Of a stretch of DNA of 34,544 bases, positions 1 through 8,596 are shown piece by piece. Position 1 is the stretch's first letter. Each line of letters opens with the position of its first letter. A model generated the notes under the pieces. It was given only the letters and a program-made list of their open reading frames with translations, was not told the DNA's origin and did not search any database. A program made the position numbers and the translations under genes. This DNA comes from Anaerolineae bacterium (GTDB taxonomy: Bacteria > Chloroflexota > Anaerolineae > UBA4142 > SHND01): positions 1 to 34,544 of the forward strand of contig JAJTXZ010000052.1 of NCBI GenBank assembly GCA_021463195.1. The letters are read 5' to 3'.

Positions 1-1
1 G

Positions 2-703
2 CCCATCGCCGCGCCCGCCGCTGACGAACAGCTCGTTCCGCTCTCGCCCATGCGTCGCGCAATCGCCGAACACATGGTCCGCAGCAAAGCGCTCGCGCCG
101 CATGTGACGTCAGTGCACGAAGCCGACATGTCGCGCGTGCTCGCGCATTTCGCAAAACACAAATCCGATTTTGAGCGTCAAGGCGTCAAACTCACCTACA
201 CGCCCTATTTGATTCAAGCGGTCGTGCAGGGCTTGCGCCAAGTCCCCTTGGTCAACGCGCAGTTTACCGAACAAGGTATCGTGATGAAACACGCGCTGAA
301 TATCGGGCTTGCGGTGGCGATTGACGAGGGCTTGATTGTGCCGGTCATCCAACATGCCGACGACAAAAGTCTGCTCGGCTTGGCGCGCGCCGTGAACGAT
401 TTAGCCGCGCGCGCCCGCGCGAAAAAATTGCAGCCCGACGAAATCGTCGGCGGCACCTTTACTATCTCGAATTACGGCATCTTTGGTTCGCTCTTTGGCA
501 CGCCCATCATTTCGCAGCCTCAATCCGCCATTCTCGGCATCGGCGCGATTCAAAAACGCGTCGTCGTCATTGATGATGCGATTGCGATTCGGCCAATGGT
601 GTATCTCTCCCTATCCTTTGACCATCGCCTGCTCGACGGCGCGCTCGGCGATACCTTTATGCACGCGGTTACGCGTTATCTGGAAAATTATCCGCAGGCG
701 TGA
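2..703 (+). CDS. 2-oxoacid dehydrogenase E2 (acyltransferase), 3' part only
   Basis: The reading frame is open from base 2 and enters the window already inside the gene, so the lipoyl and E1/E3-binding parts lie upstream. What is visible is the CoA-dependent acyltransferase core: an Ala/Pro linker, then LSPMRRAIAEHMVRSK, the usual start of the catalytic domain, GGTFTISNYGIFGSLFGTP in the middle and SFDHRLLDGALG near the end, which carries the catalytic His and Asp of the HxxxDG motif. It would transfer the acyl group from lipoamide to CoA in a pyruvate, 2-oxoglutarate or branched-chain complex; the substrate cannot be told from this part. A second complete E2 is encoded at 21832-23115. The ATG at 50 is internal, not a start. 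A terminator follows directly. Confidence 0.9.
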   Translation, partial: PIAAPAADEQLVPLSPMRRAIAEHMVRSKALAPHVTSVHEADMSRVLAHFAKHKSDFERQGVKLTYTPYLIQAVVQGLRQVPLVNAQFTEQGIVMKHALNIGLAVAIDEGLIVPVIQHADDKSLLGLARAVNDLAARARAKKLQPDEIVGGTFTISNYGIFGSLFGTPIISQPQSAILGIGAIQKRVVVIDDAIAIRPMVYLSLSFDHRLLDGALGDTFMHAVTRYLENYPQA

Positions 704-739
704 ATGTGGCGGGACTGTCTTCGCCGCATTTATTTTTTT
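703..739 (+). terminator. Rho-independent terminator after the E2 gene
   Basis: A 9-bp stem, AATGTGGCG (703-711) with CGCCGCATT (722-730) including one G-T pair, a 10-nt loop, then TATTTTTTT at 731-739. It begins on the last base of the E2 stop codon and isolates E2 from the following nuoE. Confidence 0.8.
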
Positions 740-751
740 GCGAAATTGCTT

Positions 752-757
752 TAGAAT
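752..757 (+). promoter_or_regulatory. Putative -10 box (TAGAAT) of nuoE, near-leaderless
   Basis: TAGAAT lies directly after the T-run of the preceding terminator and ends 8 nt before the ATG at 766. No convincing -35 box is seen. Transcription would begin at about 763-765, so the mRNA would have almost no leader, which fits the lack of a standard Shine-Dalgarno sequence before this ATG. Confidence 0.45.
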
Positions 758-765
758 AGCGGGCA

Positions 766-1650
766 ATGGGTCTCCTCAAACGATTACGGCTGACTCCCGA
801 ATTAAAAGCGGAATTAGAGCGTCTGCGCGACGATGTTCACGCCGACCCGAACAAACTGCCCATCCTCTTTTGGCTGCGCGCGTACACCATTCTCGCGCTC
901 GAACGCGATACCGTCGCGGTGCGTTGGGCAAAACTCGCCGGTTTCGTTTCGCGCACCGCGCGCGAATTTGGTATCAACGGTCTCGATCACGCGCCGGGGC
1001 GCGCGCTGCTCACCGCGTACCAAATCTTTCAAGCGGTTCCGCTTGACGGCGGCGCGGCGGTGGCAGACGCGGCGCAGCTGCGCACGCTCGATCTCGGGCG
1101 CGATTATCAAATCGAACTGCGGCCCGCGTATCAAAAAGATTTGGCGCGCGCGCATGATTGGGTCGTCGCGACGTGGACCGAATTAAGCGAAACAAAAGAC
1201 GGGGGGACGTTAGCGGGCGTGCTGGCGCGTTGGGCGCCAGTCGGACAAAGCGGCTTGCTGCCCGCGCTGATTGAAGCGCAAGAATTGGAAGGATGGCTCT
1301 CGCGCGAAACGCTGGTCGCCATCGCGCAAAGTTTGCAAGTGCCATTGAGCCAAATATACGGCGTCACCGATTTCTACGCGCACTTGTACACACAGCCCGT
1401 CGGCAAAACCTTTATCCGCGTCTGCGATGATGTGCCGTGCTATCTCGCGGGCAGTTCGGATTTATTGCATCGGCTCAAAAATATGTTGTGGGTGCGCGAC
1501 GGCGAGACCACCGAAGACGGCGCCTACACGCTCGAACATGTACCGTGTCTCGGACACTGCGCGGACGCGCCCGTCGCCATGTTTGGGCGCATGCTGCATA
1601 CACAGCTCACTCCGGAAAAAATCGCGGCGCTGCTAAATAGCAAACCCTAG
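766..1650 (+). CDS. nuoE: NuoE-like thioredoxin-fold [2Fe-2S] subunit with N-terminal extension
   Basis: The second half (about residues 145-294) is a NuoE/24-kDa-type ferredoxin: a helical part with SQIYGVTDFYAHL, then CDDVPC (Cx4C) and CLGHC (Cx3C), the four [2Fe-2S] ligands. In complex I and related diaphorases this subunit pairs with NuoF and takes electrons from NADH. At 294 aa it is well above the usual 150-180 aa: the first about 140 residues are an extra alpha-rich region that I do not recognise. The gene is followed 3 nt after its stop by NuoF, so the two are co-translated. The start is the ATG at 766, just after a terminator and a -10-like box. It could serve complex I or another NADH-linked enzyme; no nuoG or membrane subunits adjoin it. 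Confidence 0.85.
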   Translation: MGLLKRLRLTPELKAELERLRDDVHADPNKLPILFWLRAYTILALERDTVAVRWAKLAGFVSRTAREFGINGLDHAPGRALLTAYQIFQAVPLDGGAAVADAAQLRTLDLGRDYQIELRPAYQKDLARAHDWVVATWTELSETKDGGTLAGVLARWAPVGQSGLLPALIEAQELEGWLSRETLVAIAQSLQVPLSQIYGVTDFYAHLYTQPVGKTFIRVCDDVPCYLAGSSDLLHRLKNMLWVRDGETTEDGAYTLEHVPCLGHCADAPVAMFGRMLHTQLTPEKIAALLNSKP

Positions 1651-1653
1651 CGC

Positions 1654-2952
1654 ATGGAACTCAAGCTTATCACCGCCAATCTTGGAAAAATTAATCCGTC
1701 AAGCATTGACGATTATCTCGCGCACGGCGGTTATCGCGCGCTGCAACGCGTATGCGACGCGACCGAAACCGTGTCGTTCACGCATGACCTCAAAGCGGCA
1801 GGATTGGTCGGACGCGGCGGCGCGGCATTTTCCACCGGCTTGAAACGCGAAATGGCAATCCGCGCGGAACCGACGCATCCGTACCCCGCGCCGGAATGGA
1901 TTCCCGAACGCTATCGTTATTCTTCGTCGTTCGTCGTCTGCAATGCCGATGAATCGGAACCCGGCACCTTCAAAGACCGCCTTTTGTTAGAGGGCGACCC
2001 GTTTTGTATCATCGAAGCGATGACGATTACGGCGTTTCTCGCATGCGCGACGGTCGGTTTTATTTATTTGCGCGGCGAATATCCGCTGGCATACGAACGT
2101 TTAACGCACGCGCTGCGCGTCGCGCGCGAACGCGGTTATTTGGGCAAACGCATCTTGCGCGATGATTTTGCCTTTGACATTGAAATTCGACGTGGCGCGG
2201 GCGCTTATATCTGCGGCGAAGAGACGGCGTTATTTGAATCCATCGAAGGCAAACGCGGCGAACCGCGCGCCAAGCCGCCGTTCCCAACTGACAAGGGTCT
2301 GTTTCAACGTCCAACCATTATTAACAATGTCGAAACGTTCGCCAATATTCCGTTCATCACATTGGAAGGCGCGCAAGCGTATCGCCGCTATGGCACGAAA
2401 CAATCGCCGGGCACGCGCATCGTGTGCGTGAGCGGCGCCGCGCAAAAACCGGGCGCGTATGAAATCGAAATGGGTACGCCGCTGCGTTACGTCATTGAAG
2501 AGCTCGCGGGCGGACTGAAACCGGAGCGCACGCTGCAAGCTATCCTCATCGGCGGCGCGGCGGGCGTCTTTTTGAAACCCGACGAGATTGACGTGCCGCT
2601 CGCGTTTGAAAGTCTCGACGCCATCGGCGCGACCTTTGGTTCGGGCGCCATCGTCGTCTTGGACGACACCGCCAAAATGTGGGGCGTGCTATTGCGCCTC
2701 GCGCGTTTCTTTCGCAACGAGTCTTGCGGCAAATGTTTGCCCTGCCAAATCGGCACCCAGCGTCAGCTTGAGATTTTGGAGCGCATGACACAAGGCCGCA
2801 GCCGCAAATTGGAGCAAACCGATATTTCGCCGGAAGAACTGCGCTTGCTGCGCGACACCGGCGCGGTCATGCGCGACGCCTCGCTATGCGGCCTCGGCCA
2901 AACCGCGTCCAACGCGATTCTAAGCGCGTTCGATAAAAAATTAATCCTGTGA
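1654..2952 (+). CDS. nuoF: NuoF-like NADH-binding flavoprotein subunit
   Basis: A 432-aa NuoF/51-kDa homologue of full family length. Visible in order: an N-terminal segment (INPSSIDDYLAHGGYRAL), the NADH/FMN glycine-rich loop GLVGRGGAAFSTGLKRE, the FMN-site stretch CNADESEPGTFKDR, the SLBB-like part, and at the C-terminus ESCGKCLPCQIGT plus SLCGLGQTA, the four Cys ligands of the N3 [4Fe-4S] cluster. It oxidises NADH and passes electrons through FMN to Fe-S clusters. The flavin loop reads GAAFSTG where the family normally has GAGFPTG, a modest departure. It follows the NuoE-like gene by 3 nt and is closed by a strong terminator, so this pair is a self-contained transcription unit, distinct from the second NuoE/NuoF pair at 3189-5395. 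Confidence 0.9.
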   Translation: MELKLITANLGKINPSSIDDYLAHGGYRALQRVCDATETVSFTHDLKAAGLVGRGGAAFSTGLKREMAIRAEPTHPYPAPEWIPERYRYSSSFVVCNADESEPGTFKDRLLLEGDPFCIIEAMTITAFLACATVGFIYLRGEYPLAYERLTHALRVARERGYLGKRILRDDFAFDIEIRRGAGAYICGEETALFESIEGKRGEPRAKPPFPTDKGLFQRPTIINNVETFANIPFITLEGAQAYRRYGTKQSPGTRIVCVSGAAQKPGAYEIEMGTPLRYVIEELAGGLKPERTLQAILIGGAAGVFLKPDEIDVPLAFESLDAIGATFGSGAIVVLDDTAKMWGVLLRLARFFRNESCGKCLPCQIGTQRQLEILERMTQGRSRKLEQTDISPEELRLLRDTGAVMRDASLCGLGQTASNAILSAFDKKLIL

Positions 2953-2966
2953 AAAACAACGCCGTC

Positions 2967-3002
2967 AAAACAAGAGCCGCATTTATGCGGCTCTTGTTTT
3001 TT
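2967..3002 (+). terminator. Rho-independent terminator after nuoF
   Basis: A perfect 11-bp stem, CAAGAGCCGCA (2971-2981) and TGCGGCTCTTG (2986-2996), with loop TTTA. It is flanked by AAAA and followed by TTTTTT, so it can pair further and could act on both strands. It starts 14 nt after the nuoF stop. Confidence 0.92.
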
Positions 3003-3188
3003 CTGTCCAAATTGTCCTGACCGGTTTACGACCTTGCCCGCACCTCGCCTTGTTATCTTGCGTAAAGAGGCGGTACGTCACTTGCTTTGTATGACATTCC
3101 ACTCTAGACGCGCCGCGCGCGTTGCGGCATAGTAAAGACGCGGCAAATAACGCGCCGCGCCGACCACGCGCGGATTGGAGAATTGAAT
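3003..3188 (+). other. Intergenic leader of the formate dehydrogenase operon
   Basis: About 190 nt between the nuoF terminator and the next gene. I see no clear TTGACA/TATAAT pair; TATGACAT near 3090 and TAGTAA near 3131 are weak -10 candidates. GGAG at 3177-3180 is the ribosome site for the ATG at 3189. The promoter of the formate dehydrogenase unit must lie here, but I cannot place it. Confidence 0.4.
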
Positions 3189-3740
3189 ATGCTGCGACAC
3201 CCCAAAAAGAAACACCGCCAATATTTGTATCAAGGCGACCCGTTGGCTGCGCCGCCGCCGCCCGAGCTCGAAACGATTTTGGAACGGCATCGCGGGCGCG
3301 ACGACGCGTTGATTACAGTCCTCGAAGAAATTCAAAATCATTATGGTTATTTACCGCAACGTCAACTGCAATATACCGCGCGCGAATTGGGTTTGCCCCT
3401 GAGTCGCGTGTACGGCGTCGCCACTTTTTACAATCTGTTTCATTTCACCGCGCCCGGACGCTATATGGTGCGCGTATGTCGCGGCACGGCATGCCACGTC
3501 AACGGTTCGCGACAAATTATTCACGCGCTCAAAGACAAGCTCGCGATCAACGAAGACGAAAGCACGCCCGACGGACTTTTTTCGCTGCAAACCGTCGCGT
3601 GCATGGGCGCATGTTCGCTCGCGCCAGTCTTGGTCGTCAATGACAATACCTACGGACGCATGTCGCCCGAAAGCGCGGTGGACGAGATGGAAAAACTAAA
3701 ACGGGAAAACGCCATTCTCGACGCGGAGGTGCGCGCATGA
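3189..3740 (+). CDS. nuoE: NuoE-like [2Fe-2S] subunit of NAD-linked formate dehydrogenase
   Basis: A 183-aa NuoE/HoxE-type thioredoxin-fold ferredoxin of ordinary length. It has the helical part with SRVYGVATFYNLFHF, then CRGTAC (Cx4C) and CMGAC (Cx3C), the [2Fe-2S] ligands. I choose the ATG at 3189 over the in-frame TTG at 3183, because GGAG at 3177-3180 sits 8 nt before the ATG and only 2 nt before the TTG. Its stop overlaps the start of the NuoF-like gene (ATGA), which itself overlaps the FdhA gene, so the three products should be made together as one complex. The overall order NuoE-NuoF-FdhA matches soluble NAD(P)-dependent formate dehydrogenases and HylABC-type electron-bifurcating complexes. 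Confidence 0.88.
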   Translation: MLRHPKKKHRQYLYQGDPLAAPPPPELETILERHRGRDDALITVLEEIQNHYGYLPQRQLQYTARELGLPLSRVYGVATFYNLFHFTAPGRYMVRVCRGTACHVNGSRQIIHALKDKLAINEDESTPDGLFSLQTVACMGACSLAPVLVVNDNTYGRMSPESAVDEMEKLKRENAILDAEVRA

Positions 3741-5395
3741 GCAGCATCATTCGAGTCGGCGCTTCGACGTGCGGACTCGCCGCGGGCGCGGACCAAGTCA
3801 TCACCGCGATTTCGCGTCAAATCGAACGTCGTCAATTAAATGCGCAAATTCAGCGCACAGGTTGTCTCGGCGCTTGTCATCGCGAGCCGTTGGTCGAGGT
3901 TCTGGTGGATGGCGTTTCGGTATTGTACGGACCGATTACGCCCGAGCGCGTGCCGCTCGTTTTGGACCAACATTTCGGCACGGGCGAGCGCGGTTTTCAA
4001 AGCGATTGGATTGTGAGTCGTCGTCGCGACAAGAGCGATTATCCCTTTCTCGCGCGTCAGGTCAAAGTGACCACGCAGTTATGCGGCATCATCAATCCGC
4101 ATTCGCTTGACGATTATTTGGCGAACGGCGGCTATCAAGCTCTGCGGCAAGCGCTAAAATATACGCCCGAAGAAATTATTCAACTCATCAAAGCGTCCAA
4201 CCTGCGCGGCCGCGGTGGCGCAGGTTTCCCAACCGGCATGAAATGGGAAATCACGCGCCGCGCGCAAGGCGCGCCCAAATACATTATCTGCAACGCGGAT
4301 GAAGGCGACCCAGGCGCGTTCATGGACCGCACAATGATTGAGGGCGACCCGCATCGGCTGCTCGAAGGCATGTTGATTGGCGCATACGCGATGGGCGCCA
4401 CCAAAGGTTATTTGTACGTGCGCGCGGAATATCCGCTCGCGGTCAAGATGCTGCGCGAAGCGATTGCCGCGGCGACCGCGTACGGCGTCGTCGGAAAAAA
4501 TATTTTGGGCAGCGGAATGAATTTTGAATTTTTCATCAAAGAAGGCGCGGGCGCGTTTGTATGCGGCGAAGAGACCGCGCTCATGCACTCGATTGAAGGA
4601 TATCGCGGCATGCCGACGATGCGTCCGCCGTATCCGAGCGAACATGGGTTGTGGGGTTTGCCGACCAATATCAACAATGTCGAAACCTTTGCGAGCGTGC
4701 CGAGTATTATTTTGAATGGGCCCACTTGGTTCGCTTCGATTGGCACCGCCCAAAGCGGCGGCACGAAAACTTTTGCGCTGACCGGCGCAATCAAAAAATC
4801 GGGCTTGGTCGAAGCGCCGATTGGCATGCCGCTGCGCGAATTGATTTTCGAGATTGGCGGCGGCGCGAAAAGCGGACGCGAATTCAAAGCGGTGCAGCTC
4901 GGCGGGCCGTCAGGCGGCTGCTTGCCGGCGGCATTGCTCGACACGCGGATTGATTATCAAGACCTCAAAGCGACTGGCGCCATCATGGGTTCGGGCGGCA
5001 TGGTCACAGTGGACGATACAACGTGCATGGTGGATTTCGCGCGTTACTTTCTCGCCTTTACGCAAGACGAATCGTGCGGCAAATGCGTGCCGTGCCGCGT
5101 CGGCACGCGCAAACTTTTGAATCTGCTCACGAAAATCACGCGCGGGCGCGCGACCGAACGCGATGTCGAACACATGGAATCATTGTGCGAAACCGTGCGC
5201 CTCGGCTCATTGTGCGGTCTCGGACAGACCGCGCCGAATCCGATTCTCACGACCTTGAAATATTTCAAGGATGAATATATGGCGCACGTCCTCGATCATC
5301 ACTGTCCCGCTGGCGTGTGCGCGATGGATGGCGGCGAACCCTTTGAGCTATTGGCAAGCGCGAAAATTTCAACGCGCGCGGAGGAGCTGGCATGA
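3737..5395 (+). CDS. nuoF: NuoF-like diaphorase subunit with N-terminal ferredoxin domain
   Basis: A 552-aa flavoprotein with an extra N-terminal thioredoxin-like ferredoxin domain (about residues 1-110, with TCGLAAGA and GCLGAC), as in HydB/HoxF/FdsB-type subunits. The NuoF core follows: INPHSLDDYLANGGYQAL, NLRGRGGAGFPTGMKWE for NADH/FMN binding, CNADEGDPGAFMDR, then ESCGKCVPCRVGT and SLCGLGQTAPNP, the [4Fe-4S] ligands. The C-terminal tail carries two more Cys in HHCPAGVC, where bifurcating relatives have a 2x[4Fe-4S] ferredoxin domain; here that domain is not complete. Role: NAD(P)H/FMN site of the formate dehydrogenase complex. It overlaps both neighbours by 4 nt (ATGA). Confidence 0.88.
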   Translation: MSSIIRVGASTCGLAAGADQVITAISRQIERRQLNAQIQRTGCLGACHREPLVEVLVDGVSVLYGPITPERVPLVLDQHFGTGERGFQSDWIVSRRRDKSDYPFLARQVKVTTQLCGIINPHSLDDYLANGGYQALRQALKYTPEEIIQLIKASNLRGRGGAGFPTGMKWEITRRAQGAPKYIICNADEGDPGAFMDRTMIEGDPHRLLEGMLIGAYAMGATKGYLYVRAEYPLAVKMLREAIAAATAYGVVGKNILGSGMNFEFFIKEGAGAFVCGEETALMHSIEGYRGMPTMRPPYPSEHGLWGLPTNINNVETFASVPSIILNGPTWFASIGTAQSGGTKTFALTGAIKKSGLVEAPIGMPLRELIFEIGGGAKSGREFKAVQLGGPSGGCLPAALLDTRIDYQDLKATGAIMGSGGMVTVDDTTCMVDFARYFLAFTQDESCGKCVPCRVGTRKLLNLLTKITRGRATERDVEHMESLCETVRLGSLCGLGQTAPNPILTTLKYFKDEYMAHVLDHHCPAGVCAMDGGEPFELLASAKISTRAEELA

Positions 5396-8328
5396 TTACG
5401 CTTACCATTGACGGGAACCGCATCACAACCTCGCCCGACACGACGGTATTGACAGCGGCGCTCGCGCATGGAATTGAAATTCCGCGGCTATGTCATCATC
5501 CCGATTTATCGGTCTCGGGCGGTTGTCGTTTGTGCCTGGTCCAAGTGCAAGGACGCGCGAATCCCGCGCCGTCGTGCGGCTTGTTGTGCGAAGAGAATAT
5601 GGCCGTGCAAACATCCACCGACTTGATTGAAAAGATGCGGCGCGATGTGATGGATTTGTTTGTGTCCGACCATCCGATGCGCTGCGCGATTTGCGACAAG
5701 AATGGCGCGTGCGATTTTCAAAAATACGCGTATCAATACGGCATCGCCGAAACGACGCACGATTTTGAAATTAGCAAACCGCTGTATCAGGACGACAATC
5801 CCTTTTTCATTCGCGACCATGAAATGTGCATTCTCTGCGGCAAGTGTGTCCGCGTATGCGATGAAGTCGTCGGCGCGAACGCGATTGATTTCGCCGGGCG
5901 CAGTTTTGGCGCGCGCATTGCCACGCCATTTGATTTGGCATTGTCCGAATCGGCGTGCGTGTTTTGCGGTTCGTGCGTGCAAGTATGTCCCACCGCCGCA
6001 TTGCTGCCCGCCTCGCGCATTGGCAAAGGGCGCGAATGGGAATTGCAGCGCACGCGCACAGTGTGCGGCTATTGCGGCGTCGGCTGTCAAATTGAATACG
6101 CGACCCGGCGCGGTCAAATTTTATACGGGCAAGGATTTCGCGACGCGCCGGCAAACGGCGAATATTTGTGTGTCAAGGGACGTTTCGGTTGGGATTTCGC
6201 CGCGTCGCCCGAACGTTTGACGCATCCGTTGGTGAACAAAGAACTCGCCGCCGCGCTGCATTTACCTATTGACGAAAACGCGACGTTGAACGACCCGGTC
6301 TTGCAAACACGCGAAGGAAAAAATTTCGTCGCCGTTACGTGGGAGACCGCGCTCGACCTCGCCGCGCAAAGACTCGCGGACACGCTCCGCGAGACCGGCG
6401 CGGATTCCATCGCGGGATTGGCGAGCGCGCGCTGCACGAACGAAGAAAATTATCTCTTTCAAAAATTCATGCGCGCCAGCATCGGCACCAATAATATAGA
6501 CCACTGCGCGCGCTTGTGCCACGCCAGCAGCGTCACCGGCCTGGGCATGGCATTCGGCAGCGGCGCCATGACCAATCCAATTCGCGATATTCGTCACGCC
6601 GACTGCGTGTTCATCACCGGCTCGAACACGGCGGAATCGCATCCCGTCATCAGTTACGAAGTCGTACGCGCGGTAAAAAACGGCGCGCACTTGCTCATCA
6701 TTGACCCGCGCCGCGTGCCGTTGGTGGACCACGCGACGTTGTGGCTGCAACCCACGCCCGGCACAGATAGTTATGTCTTTCTCGCGATGGCGCATGTGAT
6801 TTTGCGCGAAAGTTGGCACGACGCGGAATTTATTCAAACGCGCACGGAAGGATTCGACGCGTTCGCGGAAGCGGTAAAACAATTCACGCCCGAAATCGCG
6901 GAACTGCAAAGCGGCGTGCCTGCGGAAAAAATCGAGCAAGCCGCGCGGATGTACGCGTTGGGCGAACGCAAATTCGGCGCCTCCGCGTTCTGTCCGCCGA
7001 ATGCCGCGTCGGAACCGCGCGGTCATTCATCCATTCTTTACGCGATGGGCATTACGCAACGCACGAACGGCACCGAGCTTGTCTTGACGCTGGCGAATCT
7101 GGCAATGCTCACCGGACAAATCGGCAAACCCTCGACGGGCATCAACCCGCTGCGCGGACAATCGAATGTGCAGGGCGCGTGCGATATGGGCGCGCTGCCC
7201 GACGTTTTGCCCGGTTATCAAAAAGTGTCAAACGCGGAAGCGCGCCAACGCGTCGAGAACGAATGGGGCGGCGCGGTTTCGCCCAAGCCGGGGCTGACGG
7301 TTGTCGAGATGATGCAGGCGGCGTTCGACAAAAAAATTCGCGCCATGTACATCATGGGTGAAAATCCAATGTTGTCCGACCCTGATGTGACGCACGTCGA
7401 ACACGCGCTCAAGGCGCTCGATACGCTCATCGTTCAAGACATTTTTCTCACCGAGACCGCGCAATACGCGCATCTCATTTTGCCCGCCGCGGCGTGGCTG
7501 GAAAAAGATGGCACGTTCACCAACACCGAGCGCCGCGTGCAACTGCTTGCGCCCGTTCTAGCCGCGCCGGGCAGCGCGAAAACGGATTGGGAGATTGTAT
7601 GCGAATTGGGCAAACGTTTGGACGCGCAAAGGTCGGACAATGAGAAAGTCGAGTCAAGCCGCGCGCCGCGCTGGCGCTTTGACGGAACCGAACAAATCAT
7701 GCTCGAGCTCGCGCGCGTGACGCCGATTTATCACGGCGCGCGACATCCCCGTTTGCGCGGAAACGGTTTGGCGTGGCCCATTCCCGACGAAAATCATCCC
7801 GGGACGCCTGTGCTGCACACGGAAAAATTTTCGCGCGGTCTCGGCAAATTTCACGCGCTGATGCCGCAGCTGCCGTACGAACAAACTGACGCCGAATATC
7901 CGCTCATTCTCACGACGGGCCGCATCTTGTACCAATATCACACCGGCGGCATGACGCGGCGCAGCGAAGGATTGGCGTGGCGCGAACCGCGCGGTTTTGC
8001 GGAAATTAATCCGACGGATGCGGCGCGCATTGGTTTACGCGACGGCGGCTGGGTAATTATCAAATCGCGGCGCGGGCAAGTGCGGACCCAAGCGCGCATC
8101 GGCGAACGCGTTCCGCCGGGCGTCGTTTTTTATTCGTTCCATTGGAAAGAAGGTCCGGCGAATGTTTTGACGCACGCGGAAAAATTGGACCCGTACGCGA
8201 AAATCCCCGAATTCAAAGTGAGCGCGGTGCGTCTCGAAAATCCGGCGGCGGAACATGACGCGAAAAAGAGCGCCAAACCAAAACGCTCCGAACCCACCGA
8301 CGAAATCATGGCGCAGCCAGCGGAATAA
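5392..8328 (+). CDS. fdhA: Formate dehydrogenase alpha subunit, NuoG-like N-terminus, Cys type
   Basis: A 978-aa molybdopterin oxidoreductase. Domains in order: [2Fe-2S] ferredoxin (C34, C45, C48, C62); His-Cys3 [4Fe-4S] site in DHPMRCAICDKNGACDFQ; two [4Fe-4S] motifs, CILCGKCVRVC and CVFCGSCVQVCPTAAL; the Mo/W-bis-PGD [4Fe-4S] site CGYCGVGC; then the catalytic domain to a C-terminal dinucleotide-binding domain. In NNIDHCARLCHASS, C376-H377 occupies the place of the Sec-His pair of E. coli FdhF, so this is a cysteine formate dehydrogenase. There is no Tat signal, so it is cytoplasmic. With the two overlapping upstream genes it would oxidise formate with NAD(P), or reduce CO2 in reverse. Other DMSO-reductase-family substrates are possible but less likely given the neighbours. 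A Lys/Ala/Pro-rich tail of about 30 residues ends the protein. Confidence 0.9.
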   Translation: MITLTIDGNRITTSPDTTVLTAALAHGIEIPRLCHHPDLSVSGGCRLCLVQVQGRANPAPSCGLLCEENMAVQTSTDLIEKMRRDVMDLFVSDHPMRCAICDKNGACDFQKYAYQYGIAETTHDFEISKPLYQDDNPFFIRDHEMCILCGKCVRVCDEVVGANAIDFAGRSFGARIATPFDLALSESACVFCGSCVQVCPTAALLPASRIGKGREWELQRTRTVCGYCGVGCQIEYATRRGQILYGQGFRDAPANGEYLCVKGRFGWDFAASPERLTHPLVNKELAAALHLPIDENATLNDPVLQTREGKNFVAVTWETALDLAAQRLADTLRETGADSIAGLASARCTNEENYLFQKFMRASIGTNNIDHCARLCHASSVTGLGMAFGSGAMTNPIRDIRHADCVFITGSNTAESHPVISYEVVRAVKNGAHLLIIDPRRVPLVDHATLWLQPTPGTDSYVFLAMAHVILRESWHDAEFIQTRTEGFDAFAEAVKQFTPEIAELQSGVPAEKIEQAARMYALGERKFGASAFCPPNAASEPRGHSSILYAMGITQRTNGTELVLTLANLAMLTGQIGKPSTGINPLRGQSNVQGACDMGALPDVLPGYQKVSNAEARQRVENEWGGAVSPKPGLTVVEMMQAAFDKKIRAMYIMGENPMLSDPDVTHVEHALKALDTLIVQDIFLTETAQYAHLILPAAAWLEKDGTFTNTERRVQLLAPVLAAPGSAKTDWEIVCELGKRLDAQRSDNEKVESSRAPRWRFDGTEQIMLELARVTPIYHGARHPRLRGNGLAWPIPDENHPGTPVLHTEKFSRGLGKFHALMPQLPYEQTDAEYPLILTTGRILYQYHTGGMTRRSEGLAWREPRGFAEINPTDAARIGLRDGGWVIIKSRRGQVRTQARIGERVPPGVVFYSFHWKEGPANVLTHAEKLDPYAKIPEFKVSAVRLENPAAEHDAKKSAKPKRSEPTDEIMAQPAE

Positions 8329-8411
8329 ATCGAAAAAACTTGTGCGCAAGAAGGTCGCGCGCCGAATTTTAAATTTCGCGCGACGCGCTAAATAACATGC
8401 TCGAAAAAATC

Positions 8412-8442
8412 CGCGCCCGAATAATTCGGGCGCGAATCTTTT
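8412..8442 (+). terminator. Terminator after fdhA
   Basis: A perfect 10-bp stem, CGCGCCCGAA (8412-8421) and TTCGGGCGCG (8425-8434), loop TAA, then AATCTTTTC. It lies 84 nt past the fdhA stop and closes the first formate dehydrogenase operon. Confidence 0.75.
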
Positions 8443-8472
8443 CAATACGACAATTATCGCAAACTAACCTAG

Positions 8473-8500
8473 AAACGTCCGCAGGGACGTTTTGGGTTTT
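8473..8500 (+). terminator. Second terminator-like hairpin
   Basis: An 8-bp stem, AAACGTCC (8473-8480) and GGACGTTT (8485-8492), loop GCAG, then TGGGTTTT. The U-tract is interrupted, so it is weaker than the hairpin at 8412, and may be a backup terminator. Confidence 0.5.
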
Positions 8501-8530
8501 CGTCGGCGCGAATTCGATTCGCCCGCGCTA

Positions 8531-8560
8531 TTCGACGCCCGCGCGCTTTTTTGCTACAAT
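8531..8560 (+). promoter_or_regulatory. Putative promoter of the second redox block
   Basis: An extended -10 box, TGC-TACAAT, ends at 8560. TTCGAC at 8531-8536 is a poor -35 candidate 18 nt before it. The ATG of the ferredoxin subunit follows at 8597, giving a leader of about 30 nt with AAGGCGG as ribosome site. Confidence 0.5.
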
Positions 8561-8596
8561 GATTCCATAATTTGCCGTAATAAGGCGGAATCATCC

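Noticed and set aside
3183-3188. TTG start for the second NuoE-like gene
   Set aside because: The ribosome site at 3177-3180 is only 2 nt from this codon but 8 nt from the ATG at 3189.
4154-4944. Long minus-strand open frames opposite the NuoF-like gene
   Set aside because: Antisense shadows of a well-conserved gene with FMN and Fe-S motifs on the plus strand.
6500-6525. Selenocysteine formate dehydrogenase
   Set aside because: The catalytic position in both FDH paralogues is a Cys codon (TGC and TGT), not TGA, so no Sec insertion is needed.
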